NCBI GenBank assembly: GCA_030038695.1
Contig: JASHSN010000169.1
Location: 1-6,862, forward strand
Origin: Nitrososphaeraceae archaeon
GTDB lineage: Archaea; Thermoproteota; Nitrososphaeria; Nitrososphaerales; Nitrososphaeraceae
Direction: 5' to 3'
DNA length: 6,862 bases
Below the pieces are notes generated by a model. That model had not been told where the DNA came from, did not search any database, and worked only from the letters and a program-made list of their open reading frames with translations. A program made the position numbers and the translations under genes. Shown in pieces: positions 1 to 4,557 of this stretch. Numbering within the stretch: the first letter of the stretch is position 1; each line of letters opens with the position of its first letter.

Positions 1-2
1 TA

Positions 3-245
3 AGATACCTGAGCAATACCGACCTGCTTGTTACAGTCAAGCACTATGGAGGGGTAGTCAGAAATCGAGCGATTGTTCTTCAGGGTTTGGAGTACGGTGG
101 TCATAACAACCAGACGAGGCTATATCAAGAAGGTGTTTTTACTTTTTTTTGGGCAGATGCTAGAAGAACGCGACATAGCATTGCCTTAGATCAAACAGGT
201 ATACATGAAAAAGATTTTTATGCAAAGAGATTTTTCCTACGGTAA
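3..245 (+). CDS. C-terminal end of an unrecognised protein (5' truncated by window)
   Basis: An open frame enters from the left edge and stops at TAA 243-245, giving about 80 residues. The segment is rich in aromatic and basic residues, with local motifs such as VKHYGGVVRNRAIVLQGLEYG and, near the end, FTFFWADARRTRHS. No transmembrane stretch or cysteine motif is visible. The alternating hydrophobic pattern would suit a beta-rich extracellular or carbohydrate-related domain, but that is only an impression and I do not recognise the family. It converges on the glycosyltransferase at 288-1175 with a 42-bp gap. The other two plus-strand frames here are closed by stops at about 10-12 and 109-111, which supports this frame. 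Confidence 0.5.
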   Translation, partial: RYLSNTDLLVTVKHYGGVVRNRAIVLQGLEYGGHNNQTRLYQEGVFTFFWADARRTRHSIALDQTGIHEKDFYAKRFFLR

Positions 246-254
246 TTGCAATTA
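243..254. repeat. 12-bp perfect palindrome between convergent genes
   Basis: TAATTGCAATTA is a perfect palindrome. Its first three bases are the stop codon of the upstream partial gene. It lies in the 42-bp gap between two convergent genes and could be a weak bidirectional termination or protein-binding site. Short AT-rich palindromes are also common by chance. Confidence 0.35.
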
Positions 255-287
255 TCCCAGTTTAATAACGCTACTCATTCCCACCAC

Positions 288-1175
288 TTAATGGTAACAT
301 GCCATTACTGCTTCTACAACGGTTTCTAATGAATGGTTATTTCGCACATATTTTGGCCCTTCACGAGATAGCGCTTCTATCGTATTACGATCTCCTAGCA
401 AGTTCTCCAAGTCTCTTTTGAAAGTATCTTTTGTGGTTCGGTAAATTGGAGGTTTATATTTTTCGTACATCTCATCTGAAACATACGCTATGACAGGTTT
501 AGCAAGAGCCATCCCTTCAAGTTCGAATTTTCCAAACCATCCCACGTCTGGTAATATTTTACCAATTATTACATCGGAGAGGGCTATGCTCCTTAACGCG
601 TGTAAATGTGATTGATTCAAAATATGTATTAATTCACACTTCTCTTCCTTTTGTAATCTAGAAAGCACGTCGCTGTAGAAATCTGATGATGAATAACTTT
701 TGTAATAAGGATAATGAGCAACTTTAATTTTATGTCCTTCGCGTTTGTTAGAAGAGGCTAATTCTCCACTCGTCGCCAAAATTTCAGTTAGATCAATTGG
801 TGTAGGAAGCCATCTGCCATTAGGTGCAAATTTCAATAGATCTGGGGTAGAAACTAAACAAAAGTCCTGCTCATGCCGGCCCCTTAAATCGTTGCCATGA
901 TAATGTTTCAGATATATCTTATCAGTGTTTCGCTTCTCTAGGCTTCTTTTCAGTGAGCCATACGGATAATGATAATGCCACACGTCATATCGCTTTAAGA
1001 TTCTAAAGAGCTTCCATCTGTCTAGAGGCGACCAGTAGTTTAATTTATTCCCCCCAAATTGCTTAAATATCTTGTCATTGAATACAAAGACATCTGCCTC
1101 GTGTCCCTGTCTTTTTTCTTGCTTTGCGAGAACGGTCGCAATGCCTGACGTATTGTTTATATGTGCTATTTTCAT
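288..1175 (-). CDS. GT-B fold glycosyltransferase (GT4-like)
   Basis: This 295-residue protein very likely transfers a sugar from an activated donor to a glycan, lipid or protein acceptor at the cytoplasmic side of the membrane. The donor and acceptor cannot be read from the sequence. The N-terminus MKIAHINNTSGIATVLAKQE followed by GHEADVFVF is the usual first Rossmann strand and loop of GT-B enzymes. A HYHGND segment (91-96), STPDLL (109-114) and WLPTPIDL (122-129) mark the end of the acceptor domain. The C-terminal donor domain carries DVGWFGKFELEGMALAKPVIAY (210-231), the position of the GT4 E-x7-E motif. Only the second Glu (E220) is present; the first position is Gly212. At 295 residues it is shorter than a typical GT4 enzyme (350-400). 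No membrane segment is visible. The ATG at 1173-1175 fits the family N-terminus. The gene stands alone, convergent with the partial gene to its left. Confidence 0.85.
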   Translation of the reverse strand: MKIAHINNTSGIATVLAKQEKRQGHEADVFVFNDKIFKQFGGNKLNYWSPLDRWKLFRILKRYDVWHYHYPYGSLKRSLEKRNTDKIYLKHYHGNDLRGRHEQDFCLVSTPDLLKFAPNGRWLPTPIDLTEILATSGELASSNKREGHKIKVAHYPYYKSYSSSDFYSDVLSRLQKEEKCELIHILNQSHLHALRSIALSDVIIGKILPDVGWFGKFELEGMALAKPVIAYVSDEMYEKYKPPIYRTTKDTFKRDLENLLGDRNTIEALSREGPKYVRNNHSLETVVEAVMACYH

Positions 1176-1210
1176 TTATTCTATATTATTGCTATATTTG
1201 TTAGTATGAA

Positions 1211-1217
1211 TAATATA
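1211..1217 (-). promoter_or_regulatory. TATA box candidate for the glycosyltransferase
   Basis: The minus strand reads TATATTA here, centred about 39 bp before the ATG at 1175. This predicts a transcript start near 1188 and a 5' leader of roughly a dozen bases. Another AT-rich stretch (AATATAG, about 1190-1198) lies closer, so the exact box is uncertain. Confidence 0.4.
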
Positions 1218-1255
1218 CTCTTCTCACGGCCACGCCGCGATTGATCATAAAAGAT

Positions 1256-1298
1256 AGACAAAAAGGATTAGAACAATACGCTCTAATCCTTTTTGTCT
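1256..1298. repeat. Perfect 17-bp inverted repeat, 9-nt loop
   Basis: The arms 1256-1272 and 1282-1298 are exact reverse complements (AGACAAAAAGGATTAGA and its complement), with loop 1273-1281. The A5/T5 run inside the stem would make it a symmetrical hairpin terminator in either direction. It is the longest perfect dyad I found in the window. Confidence 0.85.
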
Positions 1299-1446
1299 CT
1301 CAACAACTTAGGTCCTATTCAATTTTCTGTATCTTGGAAAGTCGACAACTGTTTATTTCTCAGTCTGTAGCTGACTGTATATCTCTTGTGTCCATTGCAG
1401 AGGCTCGTTATGGCTCAATTCGTCCGTCCGGCTTTTACACCTCGCC
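1256..1446 (-). ncRNA. Candidate structured non-coding RNA
   Basis: This segment reads like a short transcription unit on the minus strand. A strong TATA element (TATATAAA on the minus strand, 1469-1476) predicts a start near 1446. The transcript would run through a G+C-rich part (about 1390-1446) that stands out from the AT-rich surroundings, then a CAGTC/GACTG hairpin (about 1361-1377). It would end in a perfect 17-bp stem with 9-nt loop (1256-1298) whose 3' arm carries five U residues. A 6-bp AGAGGC/GCCTCT pairing (1452-1457 with 1399-1404) is also possible if the start lies slightly upstream. A 35-residue minus-strand ORF (1353-1460) overlaps, but its ATG lies only about 13 bp past the TATA centre, too close to be in the transcript. 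I do not recognise an RNA family. It could instead be a decayed sequence. Confidence 0.25.
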
Positions 1447-1468
1447 CTATGGCCTCTCATACTGATAT

Positions 1469-1476
1469 TTTATATA
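1469..1476 (-). promoter_or_regulatory. TATA box for the candidate minus-strand RNA
   Basis: The minus strand reads TATATAAA, flanked by more AT. It is a good match to the archaeal TATA consensus. No long minus-strand gene follows, which is the reason for suspecting an untranslated transcript. Confidence 0.35.
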
Positions 1477-1535
1477 TATGCTGTGACATGTTGATTATAG
1501 CTGTTAATTCAGACAAATGTACCTAGCTGATGGCT

Positions 1536-1551
1536 AAATTAATTAATAAAG
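1536..1551 (+). promoter_or_regulatory. AT-rich promoter element before the helical-repeat gene
   Basis: AAATTAATTAATAAAG lies 13-28 bp before the ATG at 1564. Its left half is at the distance expected for a leaderless transcript. An AAGGA element (1556-1560) just before the ATG could act as a weak ribosome-binding site if a leader exists. Confidence 0.35.
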
Positions 1552-1563
1552 GCAGTAAGGATT

Positions 1564-1944
1564 ATGGTCGACAATGCTCAATACAAAACGTCTATTAATG
1601 AAACAGTAGAAGACATCAACCAAATAATCCGTGATGAAATTAAGAAAGCATTTGAAACCGTCAATATACCTACCGCCACGACAACTCTTAAGCCAAAAGA
1701 ATCAAAAAACCCGTTGCTAGATAAAGTAATGTGTGATGAACCTGCGACAGATCTTATAGAAGATGCTATTCGAGCACTAAATAATAATAATACAAAGGAA
1801 GCTATAACTTATTTAGGATCAGCTAATGAGCGCATTGAGGGAAATCAAACATCAAAATTATTCATAGACCGTGCCCTACGTGCCATAAAAAATAACAATC
1901 CGAAAGAAGCAATAAACACCCTCAAGTTGGCATACGGCATATAG
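1564..1944 (+). CDS. Small helical-repeat protein, function unknown
   Basis: This 126-residue soluble protein is predicted almost wholly helical. Residues 12-33 form an amphipathic, charged helix that could be a coiled coil. Residues 36-60 form a Pro/Thr/Lys linker. Two copies of a helix-turn-helix unit follow at about 64-88 and 99-124. Each has a pattern like IxxAIRALxNNNxKEAIxxLxxA, with N-N-N at the turn and an exact KEAI in the second helix, and the period is 35 residues. This is a TPR-like helical hairpin. Similar NN-turn repeats occur, from memory, in thaumarchaeal secreted proteins, but here there is no signal peptide, so it is probably cytosolic. It may be a protein-interaction module. 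It stands alone, with 438 bp before the next gene. I cannot assign a function. Confidence 0.7.
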   Translation: MVDNAQYKTSINETVEDINQIIRDEIKKAFETVNIPTATTTLKPKESKNPLLDKVMCDEPATDLIEDAIRALNNNNTKEAITYLGSANERIEGNQTSKLFIDRALRAIKNNNPKEAINTLKLAYGI

Positions 1945-2006
1945 TAATGCAGTACGATCAACGCAAGACCTATGAAAAATCAAAATTTGATTTTCACTGT
2001 GCCTGC

Positions 2007-2043
2007 ATCTTCAATTTTTGCACCGTATCTTCAATTTACGCAC
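2007..2043. repeat. Pair of 17-bp direct repeats at 20-bp spacing
   Basis: 2007-2023 (ATCTTCAATTTTTGCAC) and 2027-2043 (ATCTTCAATTTACGCAC) agree at 15 of 17 positions. The 20-bp period is about two helical turns, which would put both copies on the same DNA face, as in a tandem operator. No promoter lies immediately beside it. Confidence 0.55.
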
Positions 2044-2194
2044 ACAGAAGCTGGGAGTGAAGCATCGTCATGTGCTAACAGTTTTTAATTCGTAGATGGA
2101 ACATGACCATCTTTCGTCGTGCTCGCAATTACACAGGCAGCCAATCATTTGCAAGCCCTATTTCATAAAGCAGATATTCGTGGGTCCTGTGAGC

Positions 2195-2205
2195 ATATAT
2201 AAATA
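2195..2205 (+). promoter_or_regulatory. Orphan TATA box, possible distal promoter of the HxlR gene
   Basis: ATATATAAATA is among the best TATA matches in the window. It predicts a start near 2225. No gene begins there. The only ATG frame nearby is 11 codons (2251-2286). A transcript would carry a leader of about 158 nt into the HxlR gene, or be a short RNA. Confidence 0.35.
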
Positions 2206-2334
2206 GGACTATAGCGAATTATCTTCTATCGTTCATCATCCTAACCTTAAATGCAGGACAATGCAGTACTGATATTAAATGAATAACAATGAGAACATAC
2301 CTTTTGATTAGTAACAGTAACCCGTGGTTATCAC

Positions 2335-2340
2335 ATATAA
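2335..2340 (+). promoter_or_regulatory. TATA box candidate for the HxlR regulator
   Basis: ATATAA lies 43-48 bp before the ATG at 2383, predicting a transcript start near 2364 and a leader of about 19 nt. TTAAGTATTTAA, just downstream (2345-2356), is a second AT-rich element. Confidence 0.4.
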
Positions 2341-2366
2341 ACAATTAAGTATTTAAGATTAGACAT

Positions 2367-2383
2367 TGTACATACTATATACA
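2367..2383. promoter_or_regulatory. Imperfect inverted repeat at the HxlR start: possible autoregulatory operator
   Basis: TGTACATA-C-TATATACA is a dyad matching at 7 of 8 positions. It overlaps the first base of the start codon and lies at about the predicted transcript start. HxlR-family dimers bind inverted repeats and often control their own promoter. That this is the bound site is inference. Confidence 0.3.
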
Positions 2384-2853
2384 TGCCGACAAATCGCGGT
2401 ACTTCTGCTGGAACTATAAATACTAGCCCATTAAATCCGTCAAGCAATGATGTCGATATGAAATGCTGTCCTATAAACAATACCTTCAAAATTATAGGCA
2501 AAAAATTTACAGTTTTGATTCTAAGAAATATGATAAATGGTAAGCAGAGCAGGTTTAATCAATTATTAAACTCTATTGAAGATAGTAATCCAAAAACTCT
2601 TTCTGCAAGGTTGAGAGAAATGGAAAAAGCTGGCTTGATAAAACGTAAGGTATTTTCAAATGAAAAGCCTGTGAGGATAGAGTATTATCTTACTGAAAAG
2701 GGCTCAGCCTTGCAGCCCATACTTGATATTATGGCTGCTTATTCTATGAAATATTGCAGTAAGGATGTATTTAGAGATGCAAAACCCAGGCAGTTCGACA
2801 AAGTTTATAGAAGGGATATCGCTGTACTTGAAGTTAACAAGCCGTTCATTTGA
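2383..2853 (+). CDS. HxlR-family winged-helix transcriptional regulator
   Basis: This 156-residue protein is a DNA-binding dimer of the MarR-related HxlR family. The core spans about 28-125: the family signature CCPINNTFKIIGKKFTVLIL (28-47), a helix with SRFNQLL (56-62), the recognition region PKTLSARLREMEKAGLI (70-86) and the wing EYYLTEKGSAL (100-110). The family is typically 100-125 residues. Here there is a 26-residue Ser/Thr/Asn N-terminal extension and a basic C-terminal tail of about 30 residues. Met26 (ATG 2458) is an alternative start that would remove the N-terminal extension. Cys28/Cys29 sit at the conserved Cys-Pro position used by thiol-sensing members such as YodB and HypR, and a third Cys is at 125. 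The thioredoxin gene begins 65 bp downstream on the same strand, so a redox-responsive role is plausible but inferred. Confidence 0.88.
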   Translation: MPTNRGTSAGTINTSPLNPSSNDVDMKCCPINNTFKIIGKKFTVLILRNMINGKQSRFNQLLNSIEDSNPKTLSARLREMEKAGLIKRKVFSNEKPVRIEYYLTEKGSALQPILDIMAAYSMKYCSKDVFRDAKPRQFDKVYRRDIAVLEVNKPFI

Positions 2854-2867
2854 CTTGACCTTCGCGA

Positions 2868-2910
2868 TATAACTAGTTAATTTATATGTAGTTACCAGGA
2901 TATAGTTATA
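2868..2910. repeat. Three TAGTTA repeats and an 8-bp inverted repeat before the thioredoxin gene
   Basis: TAGTTA occurs at 2874-2879, 2889-2894 and 2903-2908, spaced 15 and 14 bp. In addition TATAACTA (2868-2875) is the exact inverse of TAGTTATA (2903-2910). An AT-rich TATA-like stretch (TTAATTTATATG, 2877-2888) lies inside. The array fills the whole HxlR-thioredoxin gap and could be a regulator site, possibly for the HxlR protein. Confidence 0.4.
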
Positions 2911-2918
2911 GGTGATAT

Positions 2919-3260
2919 GTGATAATTCATGTAACAAGCAGTTCATGGGACAACGATGTAACAAAATCGGATTTACCTGTCCTTGTTGATTTTTGGGCTG
3001 AATGGTGCGGTCCATGCAGAATGGTTGGTCCGGCAGTAGAGCAGCTGTCGCAAACAATGAGCGATAAAGTAAAAATAGCAAAACTAAACGTTGATGAAAA
3101 TCAAGAAATTGCTGTCAAATACGGTGTACGATCGATTCCTTCTTTATTACTTTTCAAAGCTGGAAAAGAAATCGCAAGAACCGTAGGTGCAGCTCCAAAA
3201 GAGACATATCAAAAATTCATTGAAGAATCACTTCTCAAGAACCAGTCCGTCACCGGATAA
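2919..3260 (+). CDS. trxA: Thioredoxin
   Basis: This 113-residue cytosolic thiol-disulfide oxidoreductase reduces protein disulfides. The thioredoxin fold is complete: DFWAEWCGPCRMVGP (24-38) has the WCGPC active site with redox cysteines 30 and 33 and the buried Asp24. KLNVDENQEIAVKYGVRSIPS (55-75) holds the cis-Pro at 74 and GAAP lies near the end. Length is normal (105-115) and no signal peptide is present. The start is GTG at 2919: the frame is closed by TGA just upstream (2913-2915) and the next Met lies inside the fold. GGTGAT at 2911-2916 matches the anti-Shine-Dalgarno end of archaeal 16S rRNA, with very short spacing. It follows the HxlR gene by 65 bp and may be co-transcribed with it or regulated by it. 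Its electron donor (thioredoxin reductase) is not in the window. Confidence 0.93.
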   Translation: MIIHVTSSSWDNDVTKSDLPVLVDFWAEWCGPCRMVGPAVEQLSQTMSDKVKIAKLNVDENQEIAVKYGVRSIPSLLLFKAGKEIARTVGAAPKETYQKFIEESLLKNQSVTG

Positions 3261-3278
3261 ATTCTTCTTTTTTTATCC
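3255..3278 (+). terminator. Terminator after thioredoxin: short hairpin with T7 run
   Basis: GGATAAA (3255-3261) pairs with TTTATCC (3272-3278). The T-rich loop includes a run of seven T (3268-3274). It begins at the stop codon. T-runs after genes are the main archaeal termination signal. Confidence 0.6.
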
Positions 3279-3660
3279 TCTATTATCGGTATTGTACCAT
3301 CATATTCTTCCGTGTGAGATTCTGAACGAATAGCGGGAGGAATTACCTAAGATATTAGTTATTTATACATACTGATTTTCAGACGAGATCTCTTGATTGG
3401 CTTGATTGCATGCCAAAAATGGATTAAGCAAAGCGAAAATTCCATCAACCACCTAACCTGTTGTAGCATTAATATATAGATGGTTCTCAATTTCTTTTGA
3501 ATTTTCTCAACATATGGAGTCGAGTCGGATTATTCAGAGGTTTCATAATACTACGGCAGATTTATCGGCTTAAGAACTGGAACTTTAACATAACCACGAA
3601 ATCCATTCTGATGGTACGCCGCAGATAAGTAGAATAAGAGTTCTCAAGGAACAAACTAGA
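3279..3660. other. Intergenic stretch of about 380 bp, no clear gene
   Basis: I see no convincing coding gene here. A TATA-like AATATATAG (3471-3479) lies in the middle. It could serve a 19-residue plus-strand ORF (3514-3573) or, on the other strand, a 36-residue ORF (3359-3469). A minus-strand open stretch, 3551-3643, has no start codon but ends in a protein-like string (FRGYVKVPVLKPINLP then stop), so it may be a decayed gene end. CTTGATTG occurs twice in tandem at about 3392-3409. All of these are weak. Confidence 0.4.
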
Positions 3661-3668
3661 TAAAAAGT
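3661..3668 (+). promoter_or_regulatory. TATA box candidate for the zinc-ribbon gene
   Basis: TAAAAAGT and the following TTTAAT are centred about 26 bp before the ATG at 3692. That is the spacing expected for a leaderless archaeal mRNA. No ribosome-binding site precedes the ATG, which agrees. Confidence 0.4.
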
Positions 3669-3691
3669 TTTAATCCAATCAATATGTAATT

Positions 3692-3895
3692 ATGCTTAGT
3701 AATAGAATGACTATGAATTGTCCTCTGTGTGGTGTGTTAATGGTCTGGCTTAACGGATCAATCACGCATGATCGTCCAATCAATTACTACCAATGTCGAA
3801 ACGACAACATAAATGTGACAAAATTTGAGGATGGAACCTACGAGATTCAATATCCAAAGAACGATAATAAAAAATTCCAAAACAGGTACAAATAA
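3692..3895 (+). CDS. Small degenerate zinc-ribbon protein, function unknown
   Basis: This 67-residue protein has an N-terminal CPLCG knuckle (10-14), then MVWLNGSITHDRPINYYQCRND (17-38), and a polar Lys/Asn-rich tail. Normal two-knuckle zinc ribbons end in a second CxxC. Here only Cys35 is present and the expected fourth ligand position reads Asp38. His26 could complete a C-C-H-C site, but that is a guess. Ligand geometry suggests a small metal-binding or nucleic-acid-associated protein; no specific role can be given. ATG 3692 is chosen because of the TATA spacing. Met6 (3707) and Met8 (3713, directly before NCPLCG) are possible starts. It stands alone, with a T-rich terminator at 3938-3947. 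Confidence 0.65.
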   Translation: MLSNRMTMNCPLCGVLMVWLNGSITHDRPINYYQCRNDNINVTKFEDGTYEIQYPKNDNKKFQNRYK

Positions 3896-3918
3896 TAAGA
3901 GTAACAAGGGTAGGGACA

Positions 3919-3926
3919 TATAAATA
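3919..3926 (+). promoter_or_regulatory. TATA box upstream of the repeat-protein gene
   Basis: ATATAAAT is a strong TATA match and predicts a transcript start near 3949. The leader would be about 45 nt to the TTG at 3994 or about 90 nt to the ATG at 4039. A weaker AT element at about 4003-4011 would suit a leaderless start at 4039. Confidence 0.4.
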
Positions 3927-3937
3927 TTAATCAACAA

Positions 3938-3947
3938 TTTTATTTTT
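3938..3947 (+). terminator. T-rich terminator (TTTTATTTTT)
   Basis: Nine T in ten bases, 42 nt after the stop of the zinc-ribbon gene. It overlaps the predicted start region of the next gene, so the two transcripts may be tightly abutted. Confidence 0.35.
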
Positions 3948-4038
3948 ACGGCGAATTTAGAAATAGCACGTAGCTGTTAATTGCTATAGGATATTGGTTC
4001 GAAATACATATCAGATCATTCGTCGAACAGCTAGATTG

Positions 4039-4302
4039 ATGTATTTGAAGATATTGAACATTATGGCGGTTGTAGTGGTAGGATTATTATTGTTTGTATT
4101 GTGGCCTGTGTTTGTCAACCAGCACGCGTACGGCTACGCTTACCATGGCTACAACTTCGGCTACAATCTGGGCTTTCGCGGCAGTCCCATAGTACCTGGC
4201 AACAACTTCGGCTACAATCTGGGCTTTCGCGGCGGCCCGTGCGGAGGTGGCCCATTCACAACAGTCGGAGGATTGATTACCTGTACTCTGGATGCACCAT
4301 AA
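4039..4302 (+). CDS. Secreted or membrane-anchored Gly/Tyr/Asn repeat protein, function unknown
   Basis: This 87-residue protein begins MYLKILNIM and has a hydrophobic helix (9-26, AVVVVGLLLFVLWPVFV), a signal peptide or N-terminal anchor. The mature part is low complexity: two 17-residue units, GYNFGYNLGFRGSPIVP (37-53) and GNNFGYNLGFRGGPCGG (54-70). A glycine-rich tail follows with Cys68 and Cys82, which could form a disulfide outside the cell. The DNA repeat is nearly exact. Codons in the repeat are G+C-rich compared with the flanks, so it may have expanded recently or be foreign. The frame also opens at TTG 3994 (102 residues, adding a basic MVRNTYQIIRRTARL); ATG 4063 would leave a shorter signal. 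I prefer 4039 because it gives a normal short basic n-region. It could be a surface or cell-envelope protein, by inference only. Confidence 0.6.
   Translation: MYLKILNIMAVVVVGLLLFVLWPVFVNQHAYGYAYHGYNFGYNLGFRGSPIVPGNNFGYNLGFRGGPCGGGPFTTVGGLITCTLDAP
4147..4233. repeat. Two 36-bp direct repeats, 51-bp period
   Basis: 4147-4182 and 4198-4233 differ at one base (TAC/AAC, Tyr to Asn). The next 15 bases of each unit have diverged. The period of 51 bp is 17 codons, so the protein frame is kept. Near identity at synonymous positions points to a recent duplication or gene conversion. Confidence 0.9.
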
Positions 4303-4400
4303 CTTTCTAGACGTAGCTAATTGTGGCTCTTGTGGTCCATAACACCATTTTGCAGAATTGTTTATCTCCAATAATATAAACAACATATCCGTCCGTCACT

Positions 4401-4445
4401 CTTGCTTATCTCCAGCAAATGATCTTGCCGGTTAAGATCAGCAAG
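4401..4445. repeat. Overlapping inverted repeats centred on GATC sites
   Basis: TGATCTT (4420-4426) and AAGATCA (4434-4440) form a perfect 7-bp stem with a 7-nt loop. An alternative longer pairing, CTTGCTTATCT (4401-4411) with AGATCAGCAAG (4435-4445), matches at 10 of 11. The two structures compete for the same 3' arm. It lies in the 255-bp gap after the repeat-protein gene and may be a terminator or regulatory hairpin, though no T-run follows. Confidence 0.5.
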
Positions 4446-4557
4446 ACCTGCGTATGATTTATTTCTAAATTTCTCTAGAGTCAGGTGAGATCCTATGCAC
4501 GATCTTCTCATCTTAAAGGTTAATAGTATCCCAATTTAGCATAATTTCTGAGAATTA

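Larger units (their letters stand above)
1945..2382. other. 438-bp intergenic region with promoter-like and repeat elements
   Basis: I find no convincing protein gene here. It holds a 20-bp-spaced direct repeat (2007-2043), an orphan strong TATA box (2195-2205) and the HxlR promoter (2335-2383). Short ORFs present are 1947-2060 (+, 37 aa), 2096-2206 (+, 36 aa) and 2068-2148 (-, 26 aa, Cys-rich start MIGCLCNCEHDERW). The last frame continues upstream to an ATG at about 2193, through one TAG, so it might be a decayed gene. ORFs of this size are expected by chance. Confidence 0.5.

Noticed and set aside
1241..1465. 74-codon plus-strand ORF starting with TTG
   Set aside because: It begins at a TTG just before the 17-bp inverted repeat and runs through it, has no ribosome-binding site or TATA at leaderless distance, and its composition is not protein-like. 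The structured-RNA reading of the opposite strand explains the region better.
1947..2206. Two plus-strand ORFs of 37 and 36 codons (1947-2060, 2096-2206)
   Set aside because: The first contains the 20-bp-spaced direct repeat and the second ends inside a TATA box. Neither has initiation signals, and frames this short are common by chance at this base composition.
2704..3081. 125-codon minus-strand ORF
   Set aside because: It overlaps the 3' part of the HxlR gene and the WCGPC-coding half of thioredoxin, both unmistakable on the plus strand. It is an antisense shadow.
3359..3469. 36-codon minus-strand ORF starting MLQQVRWLMEF
   Set aside because: A TATA-like stretch overlaps rather than precedes the start by the right distance, and length and composition are within chance expectation.
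3996..4003. GGTTCGAA, resembling a tRNA T-loop
   Set aside because: The flanking bases do not form the 5-bp T-stem, and no acceptor stem or anticodon arm can be drawn around it.
4147..4233. Direct repeats considered as a CRISPR array
   Set aside because: There are only two copies, in frame within a coding region, with a 15-bp diverged remainder rather than unique spacers; no cas genes are present.
4101..4310. 69-codon plus-strand ORF, Arg/Leu/Gln-rich
   Set aside because: It is the +2 shadow of the repeat protein; it has no signal peptide and an unusual composition produced by the repeated G+C-rich DNA.
4087..4386. 99-codon minus-strand ORF with a repeated AAKAQIVAEVVA segment
   Set aside because: The repeat is only the antisense reading of the 51-bp duplication in the plus-strand secreted protein, which has a proper signal helix. 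No promoter supports the minus frame.
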